Below are positions 8,985-16,355 of a DNA stretch of 64,000 nt, one piece after another. Position numbers and translations under genes: made by a program. The stretch is from the NCBI RefSeq assembly GCF_001648355.1, contig NZ_LXSL01000028.1:248001-312000 (forward strand), written 5' to 3'. The notes beneath the pieces are model-generated. The model was not told the origin of the DNA and did not search any database. It worked only from the letters and a program-made list of their open reading frames with translations. This DNA comes from Eikenella longinqua (GTDB lineage: Bacteria; Pseudomonadota; Gammaproteobacteria; Burkholderiales; Neisseriaceae). Position 1 is the first letter of the stretch. Each line of letters starts with the position of its first letter.

Positions 8985-9564
8985 CGTAATTCTCCTCACG
9001 GACGACACGCGGCGTGATTTCGCGCGGCTCGATGGTTACCGGCTGGTACACCACCCGTTTTTCTTGCTCGTCGTAGCGCATTTCCACATAACCAGAAACG
9101 GGGAAATCTTTGCGGAAGGGATAGCCGACAAAGCCGTAGTCGGTCAGGATACGGCGCAAATCAGGATGACCTTCAAACATAATCCCATATAAATCAAAGG
9201 CCTCACGCTCATACCAATCGGCGCTGTTATAAATATCAACCACCGAGCTCAACACCGGGAAATCATCATCTGCCACCCACACACGCACTCGAATACGCTG
9301 GTTGTTTTGCAGCGACAACAGCTGACTGACCACGGCAAAGCGCTGGCCTTCCCATGGCTCGTTTTTATATTCGCTGTAGTCCACGCCGCACAAATCAAGC
9401 AACAATTCAAAGTGCATGGATTCGTGATCGCGCAGCAGCTGCATAATTTCGCGGTAGTTCCCGGCTTGGGCTTCCACCGTGACTTCACCAAACGCCAAAA
9501 TCACTTTCTCTGCTTTGTCGCCCAGCAGGTTTTGTACGGCAAGATACAAATCGTTTACATGCAT
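8974..9564 (-). CDS. nuoC: NADH-quinone oxidoreductase subunit C
   Basis: 30-kDa type subunit, 196 residues, part of the peripheral arm connecting subunits D and I. Conserved C-terminal signature: EREAFDLYGIMFEGHPDLRR followed by GYPFRKDFPVSGYVE. It starts 9 bases after nuoB and overlaps nuoD by 11 bases. C and D are separate genes here, not fused as in E. coli. Confidence 0.96.
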   Translation of the reverse strand: MHVNDLYLAVQNLLGDKAEKVILAFGEVTVEAQAGNYREIMQLLRDHESMHFELLLDLCGVDYSEYKNEPWEGQRFAVVSQLLSLQNNQRIRVRVWVADDDFPVLSSVVDIYNSADWYEREAFDLYGIMFEGHPDLRRILTDYGFVGYPFRKDFPVSGYVEMRYDEQEKRVVYQPVTIEPREITPRVVREENYGGH

Positions 9565-9573
9565 GGCGTACTC

Positions 9574-10053
9574 CTAATGGCGGGCGATGGTATAGGTGCG
9601 CTTGATTTTGCCTTGCAGCTGGATCAAGCCGTAAATCAGCGCTTCGGCCGTGGGTGGGCAGCCGGGCACATACACATCCACCGGCACAATACGGTCACAA
9701 CCGCGCACCACGGAATAAGAATAATGATAGTAACCGCCTCCGTTGGCGCACGAACCCATCGACAACACCCAGCGCGGCTCGGCCATTTGGTCGTACACGC
9801 GGCGCAGGGCGGGCGCCATTTTATTGGTGAGCGTGCCCGCCACAATCATCAAGTCGGACTGACGCGGCGACGGGCGGAAGATAATACCGAAGCGGTCGAG
9901 GTCGTAGCGCGCCATACCGGCATGCATCATTTCCACTGCGCAACAGGCCAAACCGAAGGTAACCGGCCACATCGAGCCGGTACGCATATAATTCAGCACG
10001 GTATCGGCACTGGTGGTGATAAACCCCTTACTCAAAACGCCTTCTATTCCCAT
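9574..10053 (-). CDS. nuoB: NADH-quinone oxidoreductase subunit B
   Basis: 159-residue subunit carrying the terminal 4Fe-4S cluster (N2). The cluster ligands are visible: adjacent cysteines in GLACCAVEMMHAG, SMGSCANGGGYY and YVPGCPPTAEALI. The start MGIEGVLSKGF at 10053 matches the family and overlaps the nuoA stop by 10 bases; an upstream in-frame ATG at 10074 lies within nuoA and is less likely. Confidence 0.96.
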   Translation of the reverse strand: MGIEGVLSKGFITTSADTVLNYMRTGSMWPVTFGLACCAVEMMHAGMARYDLDRFGIIFRPSPRQSDLMIVAGTLTNKMAPALRRVYDQMAEPRWVLSMGSCANGGGYYHYSYSVVRGCDRIVPVDVYVPGCPPTAEALIYGLIQLQGKIKRTYTIARH

Positions 10054-10400
10054 TCCAGCGCACCTTTTTTCCATTCGTAAACAAAGCCGATGCCCAAAAT
10101 CACGATAAACACGAGCATCACGCCGAAACCGAACATTCCCAAATCTTTAAACACCACCGCCCAAGGAAACATAAAGGCGATTTCCAAATCAAACAAAATA
10201 AACAGGATGGCCACCAAATAGTAGCGCACATCAAAACGCATACGGGCGTTTTCAAACGCCTCAAAGCCGCACTCGAAAGGCGCATCTTTTTCGGCATAGT
10301 GCCGCTTCGGGCCAAGCAGCGTGCCCAATGTTAAGAAAAGGACGCCCGCCGCCAAACCGACCAGCACGAAAACAAATACAGGGAAATAGTTAGCCAACAT
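10044..10400 (-). CDS. nuoA: NADH-quinone oxidoreductase subunit A
   Basis: First gene of the nuo operon, 118 residues with three transmembrane helices. It carries the conserved PFECGFEAFENARMRFDVRYYLVAILFILFDLE region, whose first part contains the quinone-region cysteine. The last residues overlap nuoB. The operon promoter and FNR-type sites lie upstream at 10449-10595. Confidence 0.96.
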   Translation of the reverse strand: MLANYFPVFVFVLVGLAAGVLFLTLGTLLGPKRHYAEKDAPFECGFEAFENARMRFDVRYYLVAILFILFDLEIAFMFPWAVVFKDLGMFGFGVMLVFIVILGIGFVYEWKKGALEWE

Positions 10401-10448
10401 GGTTTGTACTCAGGGTAAACACATAAAATGCAGGTAAAACCAACCGGC

Positions 10449-10482
10449 ATTGTAACCAAATTCATTGTTTGATTCAAAGCAA
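10449..10482 (-). promoter_or_regulatory. candidate nuo operon promoter with FNR-like half-sites
   Basis: On the minus strand, a -35 TTGAAT (10477-10472), a 17-base spacer and a -10 TACAAT (10454-10449) would start transcription near 10442, about 42 bases before nuoA. An FNR-like palindrome TTGCTTTGAATCAA (9 of 10 conserved positions) at 10469-10482 covers the -35. Its position suggests repression when FNR is active. Inferred from sequence only. Confidence 0.55.
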
Positions 10483-10581
10483 ACCAGCATGCGAAAAGAC
10501 AATATTTTCATTGCATTAAATAGAAATAATTCGCAATATCTTCAGCCCTTGCATTGCAACGGATTTCCCCCTTAAAGAGTT

Positions 10582-10595
10582 TTGATTTAAATCAA
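10582..10595. promoter_or_regulatory. perfect FNR/CRP-family box upstream of nuo and mgtE
   Basis: TTGATTTAAATCAA matches the FNR consensus TTGAT-N4-ATCAA at every defined position and is a perfect palindrome. It lies between the divergent nuo operon and mgtE, about 146 bases upstream of the proposed nuo start site and about 118 bases upstream of the proposed mgtE start site. An identical 14-mer precedes sdhC. Which side it regulates cannot be read from the sequence. Confidence 0.6.
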
Positions 10596-10669
10596 CACTA
10601 TAAAACCAACGCACACAAACTTCCCCGCATAACACTTATTTACACAGCAAGAGGCTACCTGAAAGCCGT

Positions 10670-10837
10670 TTGTCGCCTTACTGCAAAAACGTGTAGAATG
10701 CGCCGGTTTGTTACAGATCCCAAGATTGGGCCGCTAACCTTATGGATCCTTCCGGTTCCCACCCTGCCGTTTCTCTGATTGATTTCCCCTGATTTCCACC
10801 GTGCGCCATTACTGTGATGCACGGTAATGGAGTGCGC
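10670..10837 (+). promoter_or_regulatory. mgtE promoter and structured leader
   Basis: Candidate promoter: -35 TTGTCG (10670-10675), 18-base spacer, -10 TAGAAT (10694-10699), start near 10706. The leader is about 130 bases. Its end holds overlapping complementary blocks: CCGTG can pair with CACGG, while the intervening CCATTAC can pair with GTAATGG, and the latter runs into the GGAG ribosome site. These pairings are mutually exclusive or form a pseudoknot. An upstream GATCC/GGATC pair encloses CCCA/TGGG. I do not recognise a known riboswitch class. Confidence 0.45.
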
Positions 10838-12259
10838 ATGCCTACCCTATTGCCCTCTTCCGAACAACAGCCGATCGACATCGCCCGCATCCACGAGCTG
10901 GCCGACGCCCTGCTGCCCGTATACGACAGCATCCAGCCCGACAGCGCGCTCGACGACCCCTATCTCAACAGCTGCCTTTCCGAGCTCATCCAAATCCTGC
11001 ACGAGCTGCACCCGGCCGACATCGCCGCCGCGCTGGAATCGCTGCCGCTGCAAGCCCGCCTTTTGGTGTGGAAACTGGTGGGGCCGGAGAGCGACGGCAC
11101 CATCCTGTTGGAAGTGTCCGACGCCGTTCGCGAAACGCTGATTGAAAACATGGAACGGCAGGAACTCCTGGCCGCGGTCGAAGACATGGACGTGGACGAC
11201 CTGGCCGAGCTGGCCGACGACCTGCCGCGCCAAATCGTGGCCGAAGCCCTGCAATCGCTCGACGAAGAAGAACGCGCCCAAGTGCAGGCCTCCATGTCGT
11301 TTGCCGACGACCAAGTGGGCGCCATCATGGACTTCGAGCTGGTGAGCATCCGCGCCGACGTTACCTGCGAAGTAGTGCTGCGCTATCTGCGCCGCTTCGA
11401 GAGCCTGCCCGACCACACCGACAAAATTTTCGTGATCGACGACAACGACATCCTGCAAGGCGTGCTGCCCATCCGCAAGCTGTTGGTGGCCGACCCGGAT
11501 GAAATCGTCGAGCACATCATGGCGCGCGACATCGTGCGCTTCCACCCCGAAGACAACACCGAAGAAGCCGCGCAGGCGTTTGAGCGTTATGACTTGGTAA
11601 CCGCCCCCGTTACCGATGCCGAAGGCAAGCTCATCGGCCGCCTCACCGTGGACGAAATGGTGGACGTGATCCGCGAAGAAACCGAGGCCGACATGTTGAA
11701 CATGGCCGGTTTGCAGGAGGAAGAAGATCTGTTCGCCCCCGTGCTCGATTCGGTGAAAAACCGTTGGATGTGGCTCGCCATCAACTTGTGCACCGCCTTT
11801 GTGGCCAGCCGCGTGATTGGCGCATTTGAAGGCAGTATTGCGCAGATTGTGGCGCTGGCTGCGCTGATGCCGATTGTGGCCGGCATCGGCGGCAACTCGG
11901 GCAACCAAACCATCACCATGATTGTGCGCGCCATGGCCATGGGGCAGCTTTCCGGCAGCCAGGCGCTGCACCTGTTGAAAAAAGAAGTGGGCGTGGCGCT
12001 GATTAACGGCGTGATTTGGGGCGGCGTGATGGGCGTGGTGGCCTGGCTGCTGTATAAAAACATCGGCATCGGGCTGGTGATGGTGGCGGCGATGACGCTC
12101 AACCTGCTCTTGGCCGCCACCGTGGGCGTGCTGATTCCGGTGATTATGGACAAGCTCGGCCGCGATCCGGCGCTGGGCAGCTCGGTACTGATTACCGCCG
12201 TTACCGACTCCGGCGGCTTCCTCATCTTCCTCGGGCTGGCCACGCTGTTTTTGCTTTAA
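10838..12259 (+). CDS. mgtE: magnesium transporter MgtE
   Basis: Inner-membrane Mg2+ channel/transporter, 473 residues. Order: N-terminal superhelical domain (about 15-125; ELHPADIAAALESLP, DLPRQIVAEALQSL), two CBS domains (about 130-255), a connecting helix, then five membrane helices to the C-terminus with the conserved GIGGNSGNQTITMIVRAMAMG. The cytosolic domains sense Mg2+ in characterised homologues. Start chosen at ATG 10838, preceded by GGAG; an in-frame GTG at 10814 is possible. Divergent from nuo and followed by an inverted DUS pair. Confidence 0.93.
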   Translation: MPTLLPSSEQQPIDIARIHELADALLPVYDSIQPDSALDDPYLNSCLSELIQILHELHPADIAAALESLPLQARLLVWKLVGPESDGTILLEVSDAVRETLIENMERQELLAAVEDMDVDDLAELADDLPRQIVAEALQSLDEEERAQVQASMSFADDQVGAIMDFELVSIRADVTCEVVLRYLRRFESLPDHTDKIFVIDDNDILQGVLPIRKLLVADPDEIVEHIMARDIVRFHPEDNTEEAAQAFERYDLVTAPVTDAEGKLIGRLTVDEMVDVIREETEADMLNMAGLQEEEDLFAPVLDSVKNRWMWLAINLCTAFVASRVIGAFEGSIAQIVALAALMPIVAGIGGNSGNQTITMIVRAMAMGQLSGSQALHLLKKEVGVALINGVIWGGVMGVVAWLLYKNIGIGLVMVAAMTLNLLLAATVGVLIPVIMDKLGRDPALGSSVLITAVTDSGGFLIFLGLATLFLL

Positions 12260-12274
12260 TTTTAGTTACTTATG

Positions 12275-12319
12275 ATTTTCAGGTAGCCTCTTCCACCATC
12301 GGATAGGCTACCTGAAATT
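12275..12319. terminator. inverted DUS pair after mgtE
   Basis: TTTCAGGTAGCCT (12277-12289) and AGGCTACCTGAAA (12305-12317) form a 13-bp stem with a 15-base loop, 17 bases after mgtE. Inverted uptake sequences after genes commonly act as terminators in Neisseriaceae. Confidence 0.6.
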
Positions 12320-12635
12320 TTTGCCAGCTTGATTGATCGGATTAATCCGGAGCCTTCAGCCTTCGGCTTTGGAAAAATGCGAATCCGGTTTGCAAACGCT
12401 AAGGTTTCAGCACAAACAGCGAATCACTCCATCACTGCAATAAAACCAGCTTATCCAACATCATCGTTTTTCAAGTAGCCTCTCGCGGCATTCAAAAGGC
12501 TACCTGAAAATTTCCTCACTGCCATCCTCCAAACTGCCTAATCCTTCCAGCTTCGGCGGTTGGTAAATCCGCACGGCGGGTTTATAATGCCTGCCCCTTT
12601 GTCTGCCAGCCAAGCGGCTGAATCGAAAGAACCCT
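12320..12635. other. gene-free stretch before dsbB
   Basis: No convincing gene. It contains a second, imperfect inverted DUS pair near 12470-12511 whose left arm has one changed base (TTTTCAAGTAGCCT). Toward dsbB there is a possible -10, TATAAT, in GGTTTATAATGCC near 12581-12586. An in-frame reading overlapping dsbB from 12560 is a shadow. Confidence 0.5.
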
Positions 12636-13127
12636 ATGCTTACTTACCGCAAACTTCTTTGGGGCGTGTTCGCCGTATGCGTGGCGTGCACAGCGATGTC
12701 GCTCTATATGCAATACGGGCGCGGCATGGATCCGTGCGTGATGTGTATCGTGCAGCGCGTGGCCATTATGCTGGTTGGCGTGCTGGCCTTGCTTGCCGTA
12801 TTGCTGCCGCAAGGCCGCTGCTGGGCGCGCACGCTTTCCGCCATATTGGTGAGCATCCCCACCGTGTGGGGCGGCTGGACGGCAGCCAGCCAGCTGCACC
12901 TGCAAAGCCTGCCTTTAGACCAACAACCTTCCTGCGGCGCGCCGTGGTCGTTCCGACTGCAAGGTGCGCCGCTGTTCGACCTGTATGAGCCGATTATCCG
13001 CGGCTACGGCGAATGCGGCAAAGTGGAATATTTCCTGGGCGTGCCGTTTGCCTGGTGGTCTCTGCTGGCCTGCCTGTTTATTCTGGCAGTGCTGTGGGGC
13101 GGCTGGTGGAAGCTGCGCGGGAAATAA
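12636..13127 (+). CDS. dsbB: disulfide bond formation protein DsbB
   Basis: Inner-membrane quinone-linked oxidase that reoxidises DsbA, 163 residues, four transmembrane helices. Both catalytic cysteine pairs are present: C34-V-M-C37 in the first periplasmic loop, and C100 (QPSCGAP) and C127 (GECGKVE) in the second. Length is typical. Single gene, followed by an intrinsic terminator and then an inverted DUS pair. Confidence 0.95.
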   Translation: MLTYRKLLWGVFAVCVACTAMSLYMQYGRGMDPCVMCIVQRVAIMLVGVLALLAVLLPQGRCWARTLSAILVSIPTVWGGWTAASQLHLQSLPLDQQPSCGAPWSFRLQGAPLFDLYEPIIRGYGECGKVEYFLGVPFAWWSLLACLFILAVLWGGWWKLRGK

Positions 13128-13141
13128 GGGCAGCAAAGAAT

Positions 13142-13168
13142 GGGGCAGGCGCTTGGCCTGCCCTTTTT
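13142..13168 (+). terminator. rho-independent terminator of dsbB
   Basis: GGGCAGG (13143-13149) pairs with CCTGCCC (13157-13163) across a short loop and is followed by five T residues. It lies 15 bases after the dsbB stop. Confidence 0.75.
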
Positions 13169-13201
13169 GTTTGCCGGTTTGAAGCGATGTGCGGGCAACC
13201 C

Positions 13202-13243
13202 TATTTTCAGGTAGCCTCATCTGACAAAGGCTACCTGAAAATA
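13202..13243. terminator. inverted DUS pair downstream of dsbB
   Basis: TATTTTCAGGTAGCCT and AGGCTACCTGAAAATA form a perfect 16-bp stem with a 10-base loop. Lies between dsbB and the oppositely oriented tRNA genes, so it could serve as a back-up terminator in both directions. Confidence 0.55.
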
Positions 13244-13281
13244 AAACCGCCTTCTTTCCCAAGCAATCATTTGCGCATGAA

Positions 13282-13313
13282 AAAACGGCCTAGCTATCAC
13301 GCTAGGCCGTTTT
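13282..13313 (-). terminator. terminator of the tRNA-Met/tRNA-Ala operon
   Basis: AAAACGGCCTAGC and GCTAGGCCGTTTT make a perfect 13-bp stem with a six-base loop (TATCAC). On the minus strand the stem ends in a T run. It lies nine bases past the tRNA-Ala 3' end. Confidence 0.8.
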
Positions 13314-13321
13314 CTGTTATT

Positions 13322-13397
<76 letters not shown>

Positions 13398-13402
13398 AAT
13401 TA

Positions 13403-13479
13403 TGGTGGCGAATCAGGGACTCGAACCCCGGACACAAGGATTATGATTCCTCTGCTCTAACCAGCTGAGCTAATTCGCC
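13403..13479 (-). tRNA. tRNA with CAT anticodon (elongator Met)
   Basis: 77 bases on the minus strand, GGCGAATTAGCTCAG...GATTCGCCACCA. The anticodon loop ATCATAA gives CAT. The acceptor stem begins with a G-C pair rather than the initiator-type mismatch, so it is not fMet. It is most likely elongator methionine tRNA. tRNA-Ile2 with a lysidine-modified CAT anticodon cannot be fully excluded by eye. CCA is encoded. Confidence 0.9.
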
Positions 13480-13497
13480 GCTACTGAAGAAGCGCGT

Positions 13498-13525
13498 ATT
13501 ATACGGCTTTATAATTTCCTGTCAA
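13498..13525 (-). promoter_or_regulatory. consensus promoter of the tRNA-Met/Ala operon
   Basis: On the minus strand: TTGACA (13525-13520), 16-base spacer, TATAAT (13503-13498), followed by a GC-rich CGCGC discriminator, which is typical of stringently controlled stable-RNA promoters. Confidence 0.85.
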
Positions 13526-13620
13526 ACAAAAATGCCAACTTTTTTGCTACGGATTGATTTTTATAAATAAGTAATCAAGCAACGCCTATTCAAGCGGCCG
13601 GGCGGCAAATCCCTCGCAAT

Positions 13621-13655
13621 AAAAACGGGCCGCATCCGCCATCAGCCGGCCTGTT
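13621..13655 (-). terminator. terminator of dksA
   Basis: Arms AACGGGCCG (13624-13632) and CGGCCTGTT (13647-13655) pair with one G-U; the minus-strand transcript ends in a T run. Seven bases after the dksA stop. Confidence 0.65.
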
Positions 13656-13661
13656 TTGCCA

Positions 13662-14078
13662 TCAATCGGCAAACTGCTTTTTCATGCGTTCGCGCCGCTC
13701 CTGCGCTTCCACCGATAAAGTGGCGGTGGGGCGCGCCAGCAGGCGTTTCAGGCCGATGGGCTCGCCGGTGTCCACGCAGAAGCCGTAGTCGCCCTCGTCG
13801 ATTTGGCGCAGCGAAGCTTGGATTTTGCTGAGCAGCTTGCGCTCGCGGTCGCGGGTGCGCAGCTCCAGCGCGTATTCTTCTTCCTGCGTGGCGCGGTCGG
13901 CCGGATCGGGAGCGGCTTCGTGGTTTTGCAAGTGGCCAGTGGTGTCGGCAGCTTTCTGGATCAGTTCGTCTTGCAGCTTCACCAGCAACTCACGGAAAAA
14001 GGCCAGCTGGTCGGCATTCATATACTCCTCTTCCGGGCCTTTCCAGTTGATGATGTCCTGTTCGGTTAGTTTTGCCAT
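13662..14078 (-). CDS. dksA: RNA polymerase-binding transcription factor DksA
   Basis: 138-residue DksA. It binds in the RNA polymerase secondary channel and acts with ppGpp at rRNA and other promoters. A coiled coil spans about residues 30-95, with the acidic tip at APDPADRATQEEE. The C-terminal globular domain has the family's GEPIGLKRLLARPTAT. The four zinc-finger positions here read C101, T104, S122 and A125, so at most one of four zinc ligands remains; this resembles zinc-independent DksA2-type proteins. Monocistronic, with its own terminator. Confidence 0.93.
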   Translation of the reverse strand: MAKLTEQDIINWKGPEEEYMNADQLAFFRELLVKLQDELIQKAADTTGHLQNHEAAPDPADRATQEEEYALELRTRDRERKLLSKIQASLRQIDEGDYGFCVDTGEPIGLKRLLARPTATLSVEAQERRERMKKQFAD

Positions 14079-14169
14079 GAGTTATCCTTTTTGTAAAAAA
14101 TTGCAAACCGCCCCTTCCCGCAAACGGCTGCTTTTTTTGTGAAAAGCGGACTATAAAGCAGCCGCCGTT

Positions 14170-14739
14170 TTATGGCAAGAGCCACAAATTCAAACTGGCG
14201 AAAATCGCCGGCAACCACCAAGCCGCCCACCACCACAAAAGCAGCGCCAACAGGCTACCTGAAAAATCCCAGCGCCCGATGCGCAGGAAGGCAAACGGCC
14301 GACACAGCGGCTCGAAAATACGATTCAACACCGCCATCAGCGGCGAATAGCCCTGCGACAGCGAGAGCACCATGCGCCACAGCAGCCCGCCCAGCAGCAC
14401 ATAAGCCGCCGCGCGCGTGAGCGAAAGCACCGCAAACAGCATATTGGCCGCCGCCACCTGCCAGCTGAGCATCGACGAAGGTAAATACAGCAGCGAAAGC
14501 AGCAGATACGCCGCCACATACAGCAGCAAGGCCGCCAGCACGCAGGCCGTATCCCACTGACCCAGCGGCGGCACCACGCGGCGCAGCGGCTTCACTAGCC
14601 AATCCGTGCTGCGGCAGCAAAACTGCGCCAGCGGGTGCGAAAAATGCAGGCGACCGTATTGCAGCAGGCAGCGCGTGAGGCAGAGCATGGCCAGCGCGTC
14701 GGCCAGCAGGGAAATCAACTGGTTCAGCATCGCGTTCAC
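14170..14739 (-). CDS. yggT: YggT family membrane protein
   Basis: 189-residue inner-membrane protein of the YggT family with two related halves, each with hydrophobic helices and a conserved turn (WLVKPLRRVVPPLG and FEPLCRPFAFLRIG). Its exact role is not established; in E. coli it is linked to osmotic and cell-envelope functions. Its ATG overlaps the proC stop by four bases, the usual yggS-proC-yggT arrangement. Confidence 0.85.
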   Translation of the reverse strand: MNAMLNQLISLLADALAMLCLTRCLLQYGRLHFSHPLAQFCCRSTDWLVKPLRRVVPPLGQWDTACVLAALLLYVAAYLLLSLLYLPSSMLSWQVAAANMLFAVLSLTRAAAYVLLGGLLWRMVLSLSQGYSPLMAVLNRIFEPLCRPFAFLRIGRWDFSGSLLALLLWWWAAWWLPAIFASLNLWLLP

Positions 14740-15530
14740 TTCGCCAGCTCGTCCGCCAATTTCTGCGAACGCGCCACGCAGGCCTTCACGCCCGCGCCGA
14801 TGGCTTCGGCCACGCCGTGCGCCTCGAAGGTTTGCAGCGCCTCATAAGTGGTGCCGCCTTTCGACGTTACCTTTTGCTGCAACAGGGAAAATGCTTCGCC
14901 GCTCTGCTCGGCCAGCAGCACCGCGCCTTTAAACGTGGCCAAGCTCAGCAGGCGCGCCTGTTCGGCATCGAAGCCCTGCTGCTGCGCGGCGCTTTGCAGC
15001 GCGTTGAGCAGGTAGAACACATAGGCCGGGCCGCTGCCGCTGATGCCGGTGATGCGGTGCAGGCCGTCTTCGTCGGGCAGCCACAGGGTTTGGCCGCTGG
15101 CCTGCATGATGCGCTCGGCCAAGGCGCGGTCGGCATCGGAAGCGCCGCTGTCGGCAAACAGCCCGGCCACACCCTGCCCTACCTGCGCCGGCGTGTTCGG
15201 CATCACGCGCACGATGCGCCGCGTGCCGCCCAGCCAGCCGCTCAAAGCCGCGCACGGCAGCCCGGCCGCCACCGACAGCACCAGTGCGCCGCCCGGCTGC
15301 ACGTTTTGCAGCGCGGCCTGCATATCTTGCGGCTTCACCGCCAACACCAGCACGTCTTGTTCGCCCAATGGCGGCAGCCCGGCGGCGGTGGCGATACCGT
15401 ATTGCCGCGACAACTCAGCCAGCTTGGCGGCGCTGTGGTCGATGGCGCAGATGTCGAAACCGCCGGCGCGGCTCATGCCGGCGATGATGGCGGCGGCCAT
15501 ATTGCCCGCGCCCAAGAAATAAATCGTCAT
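14736..15530 (-). CDS. proC: pyrroline-5-carboxylate reductase
   Basis: Last step of proline synthesis: NAD(P)H-dependent reduction of pyrroline-5-carboxylate. 264 residues. The Rossmann motif FLGAGNMAAAIIAG is at the N-terminus. The C-terminal signature is GSGPAYVFYLLNALQ and QQKVTSKGGTTYEAL. The open frame extends 50 codons upstream through DUS repeats, but MTIYFLGAGN at 15530 is the family start. Overlaps yggT. Confidence 0.95.
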   Translation of the reverse strand: MTIYFLGAGNMAAAIIAGMSRAGGFDICAIDHSAAKLAELSRQYGIATAAGLPPLGEQDVLVLAVKPQDMQAALQNVQPGGALVLSVAAGLPCAALSGWLGGTRRIVRVMPNTPAQVGQGVAGLFADSGASDADRALAERIMQASGQTLWLPDEDGLHRITGISGSGPAYVFYLLNALQSAAQQQGFDAEQARLLSLATFKGAVLLAEQSGEAFSLLQQKVTSKGGTTYEALQTFEAHGVAEAIGAGVKACVARSQKLADELAK

Positions 15531-15702
15531 GGTTTTCCCTTTCGGTGAGGTGAATGCGGATGGGGCGGCGTTTTCATTTTTCAGGTAGCCTCTTCCGGCT
15601 ATCGTTGGGCTAGCTGAAAATTGTGTATCTTTCTCAGCTAGCCTGTGAGCTGAGTAAGAGGCTACCTGAAAATTTTCCACCCTTTTTCAGGTAGCCCGAT
15701 GC

Positions 15703-16221
15703 CTACCAATAGGCAAACGGATAACGCTCATACAAGCCCAGCGCTATCTCATCCATGCGGGCTTGGAACGCATCCTGCGCCTGCTGATTCGGCGCTGACT
15801 GGGTTTCGAGCAGCGTTTCGAGCTCTTGCAAAAGAAAGGCCGTTTGCAGGAAGGGGATGAAGCCGACGGCCATATCGGCAAACTGCGCCTCCGCTTCATC
15901 GTATTCGCCTTGGTTGTGGTCGTAAAACAAAATGTTGCCGCCCTCTTTGCCTATTAACCAAGTATCGCCCTGCCCGCTGTTGCCGATAAGCCAATACCGC
16001 GCGGCCGTATCGGGATAATCGCAGCTCAGGCGGCAGTTTTCATTGAGTGCGGTTTGGTAGCCCCAAAGCCGGATGTCGGGCGTGATTTCCACGCTTTCGC
16101 ATTGCTGCAAAAAAGACAAATACGCCGCAGGCAAAGGCGGCAGTTTGTCTAAACGCTTAACCGCAACCGCGCGCTTGGGCAGCTTAGCCATAATTTGTTC
16201 TATAGAAAGTGGGGCAAACAT
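15703..16221 (-). CDS. SMI1/KNR4 (SUKH)-like protein
   Basis: 172-residue soluble protein, probably of the SUKH (SMI1/KNR4) superfamily. Supporting features are the N-terminal helix followed by LPAAYLSFLQQC, the DIRLWGY motif, a beta-rich centre with YWLIGNSGQGDTWLIGKEGGNILFYDH, and a C-terminal helix (FLLQELETLL). SUKH proteins often act as immunity proteins to secreted toxins, but housekeeping-like members exist and no toxin gene is adjacent. Start chosen at MFAPLS (16221); the longer open frame runs through DUS repeats. It separates proC from yggS. Confidence 0.65.
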   Translation of the reverse strand: MFAPLSIEQIMAKLPKRAVAVKRLDKLPPLPAAYLSFLQQCESVEITPDIRLWGYQTALNENCRLSCDYPDTAARYWLIGNSGQGDTWLIGKEGGNILFYDHNQGEYDEAEAQFADMAVGFIPFLQTAFLLQELETLLETQSAPNQQAQDAFQARMDEIALGLYERYPFAYW

Positions 16222-16312
16222 ATTTCCAAGCTGGCTTTGGAAGCCATAGAGGCTACCTGAAAACTTCAGCTTCAATAAAGTTAAAACAGAACCTTCACAC
16301 AGTGCGGCATAG

Positions 16313-16353
16313 TTTTCAGGTAGCCTTCCCAATCGGCAAAGGCTACCTGAAAA
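16313..16353. terminator. inverted DUS pair after yggS
   Basis: TTTTCAGGTAGCCTT and AAGGCTACCTGAAAA form a 15-bp perfect stem with an 11-base loop immediately beyond the yggS stop, separating it from the SUKH-like gene. Confidence 0.6.
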
Positions 16354-16355
16354 TT

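Noticed and set aside
13403..13479. tRNA-Ile2 instead of tRNA-Met
   Set aside because: The CAT anticodon alone allows it, but the overall sequence is nearer to the neisserial elongator tRNA-Met; kept as Met with stated doubt.
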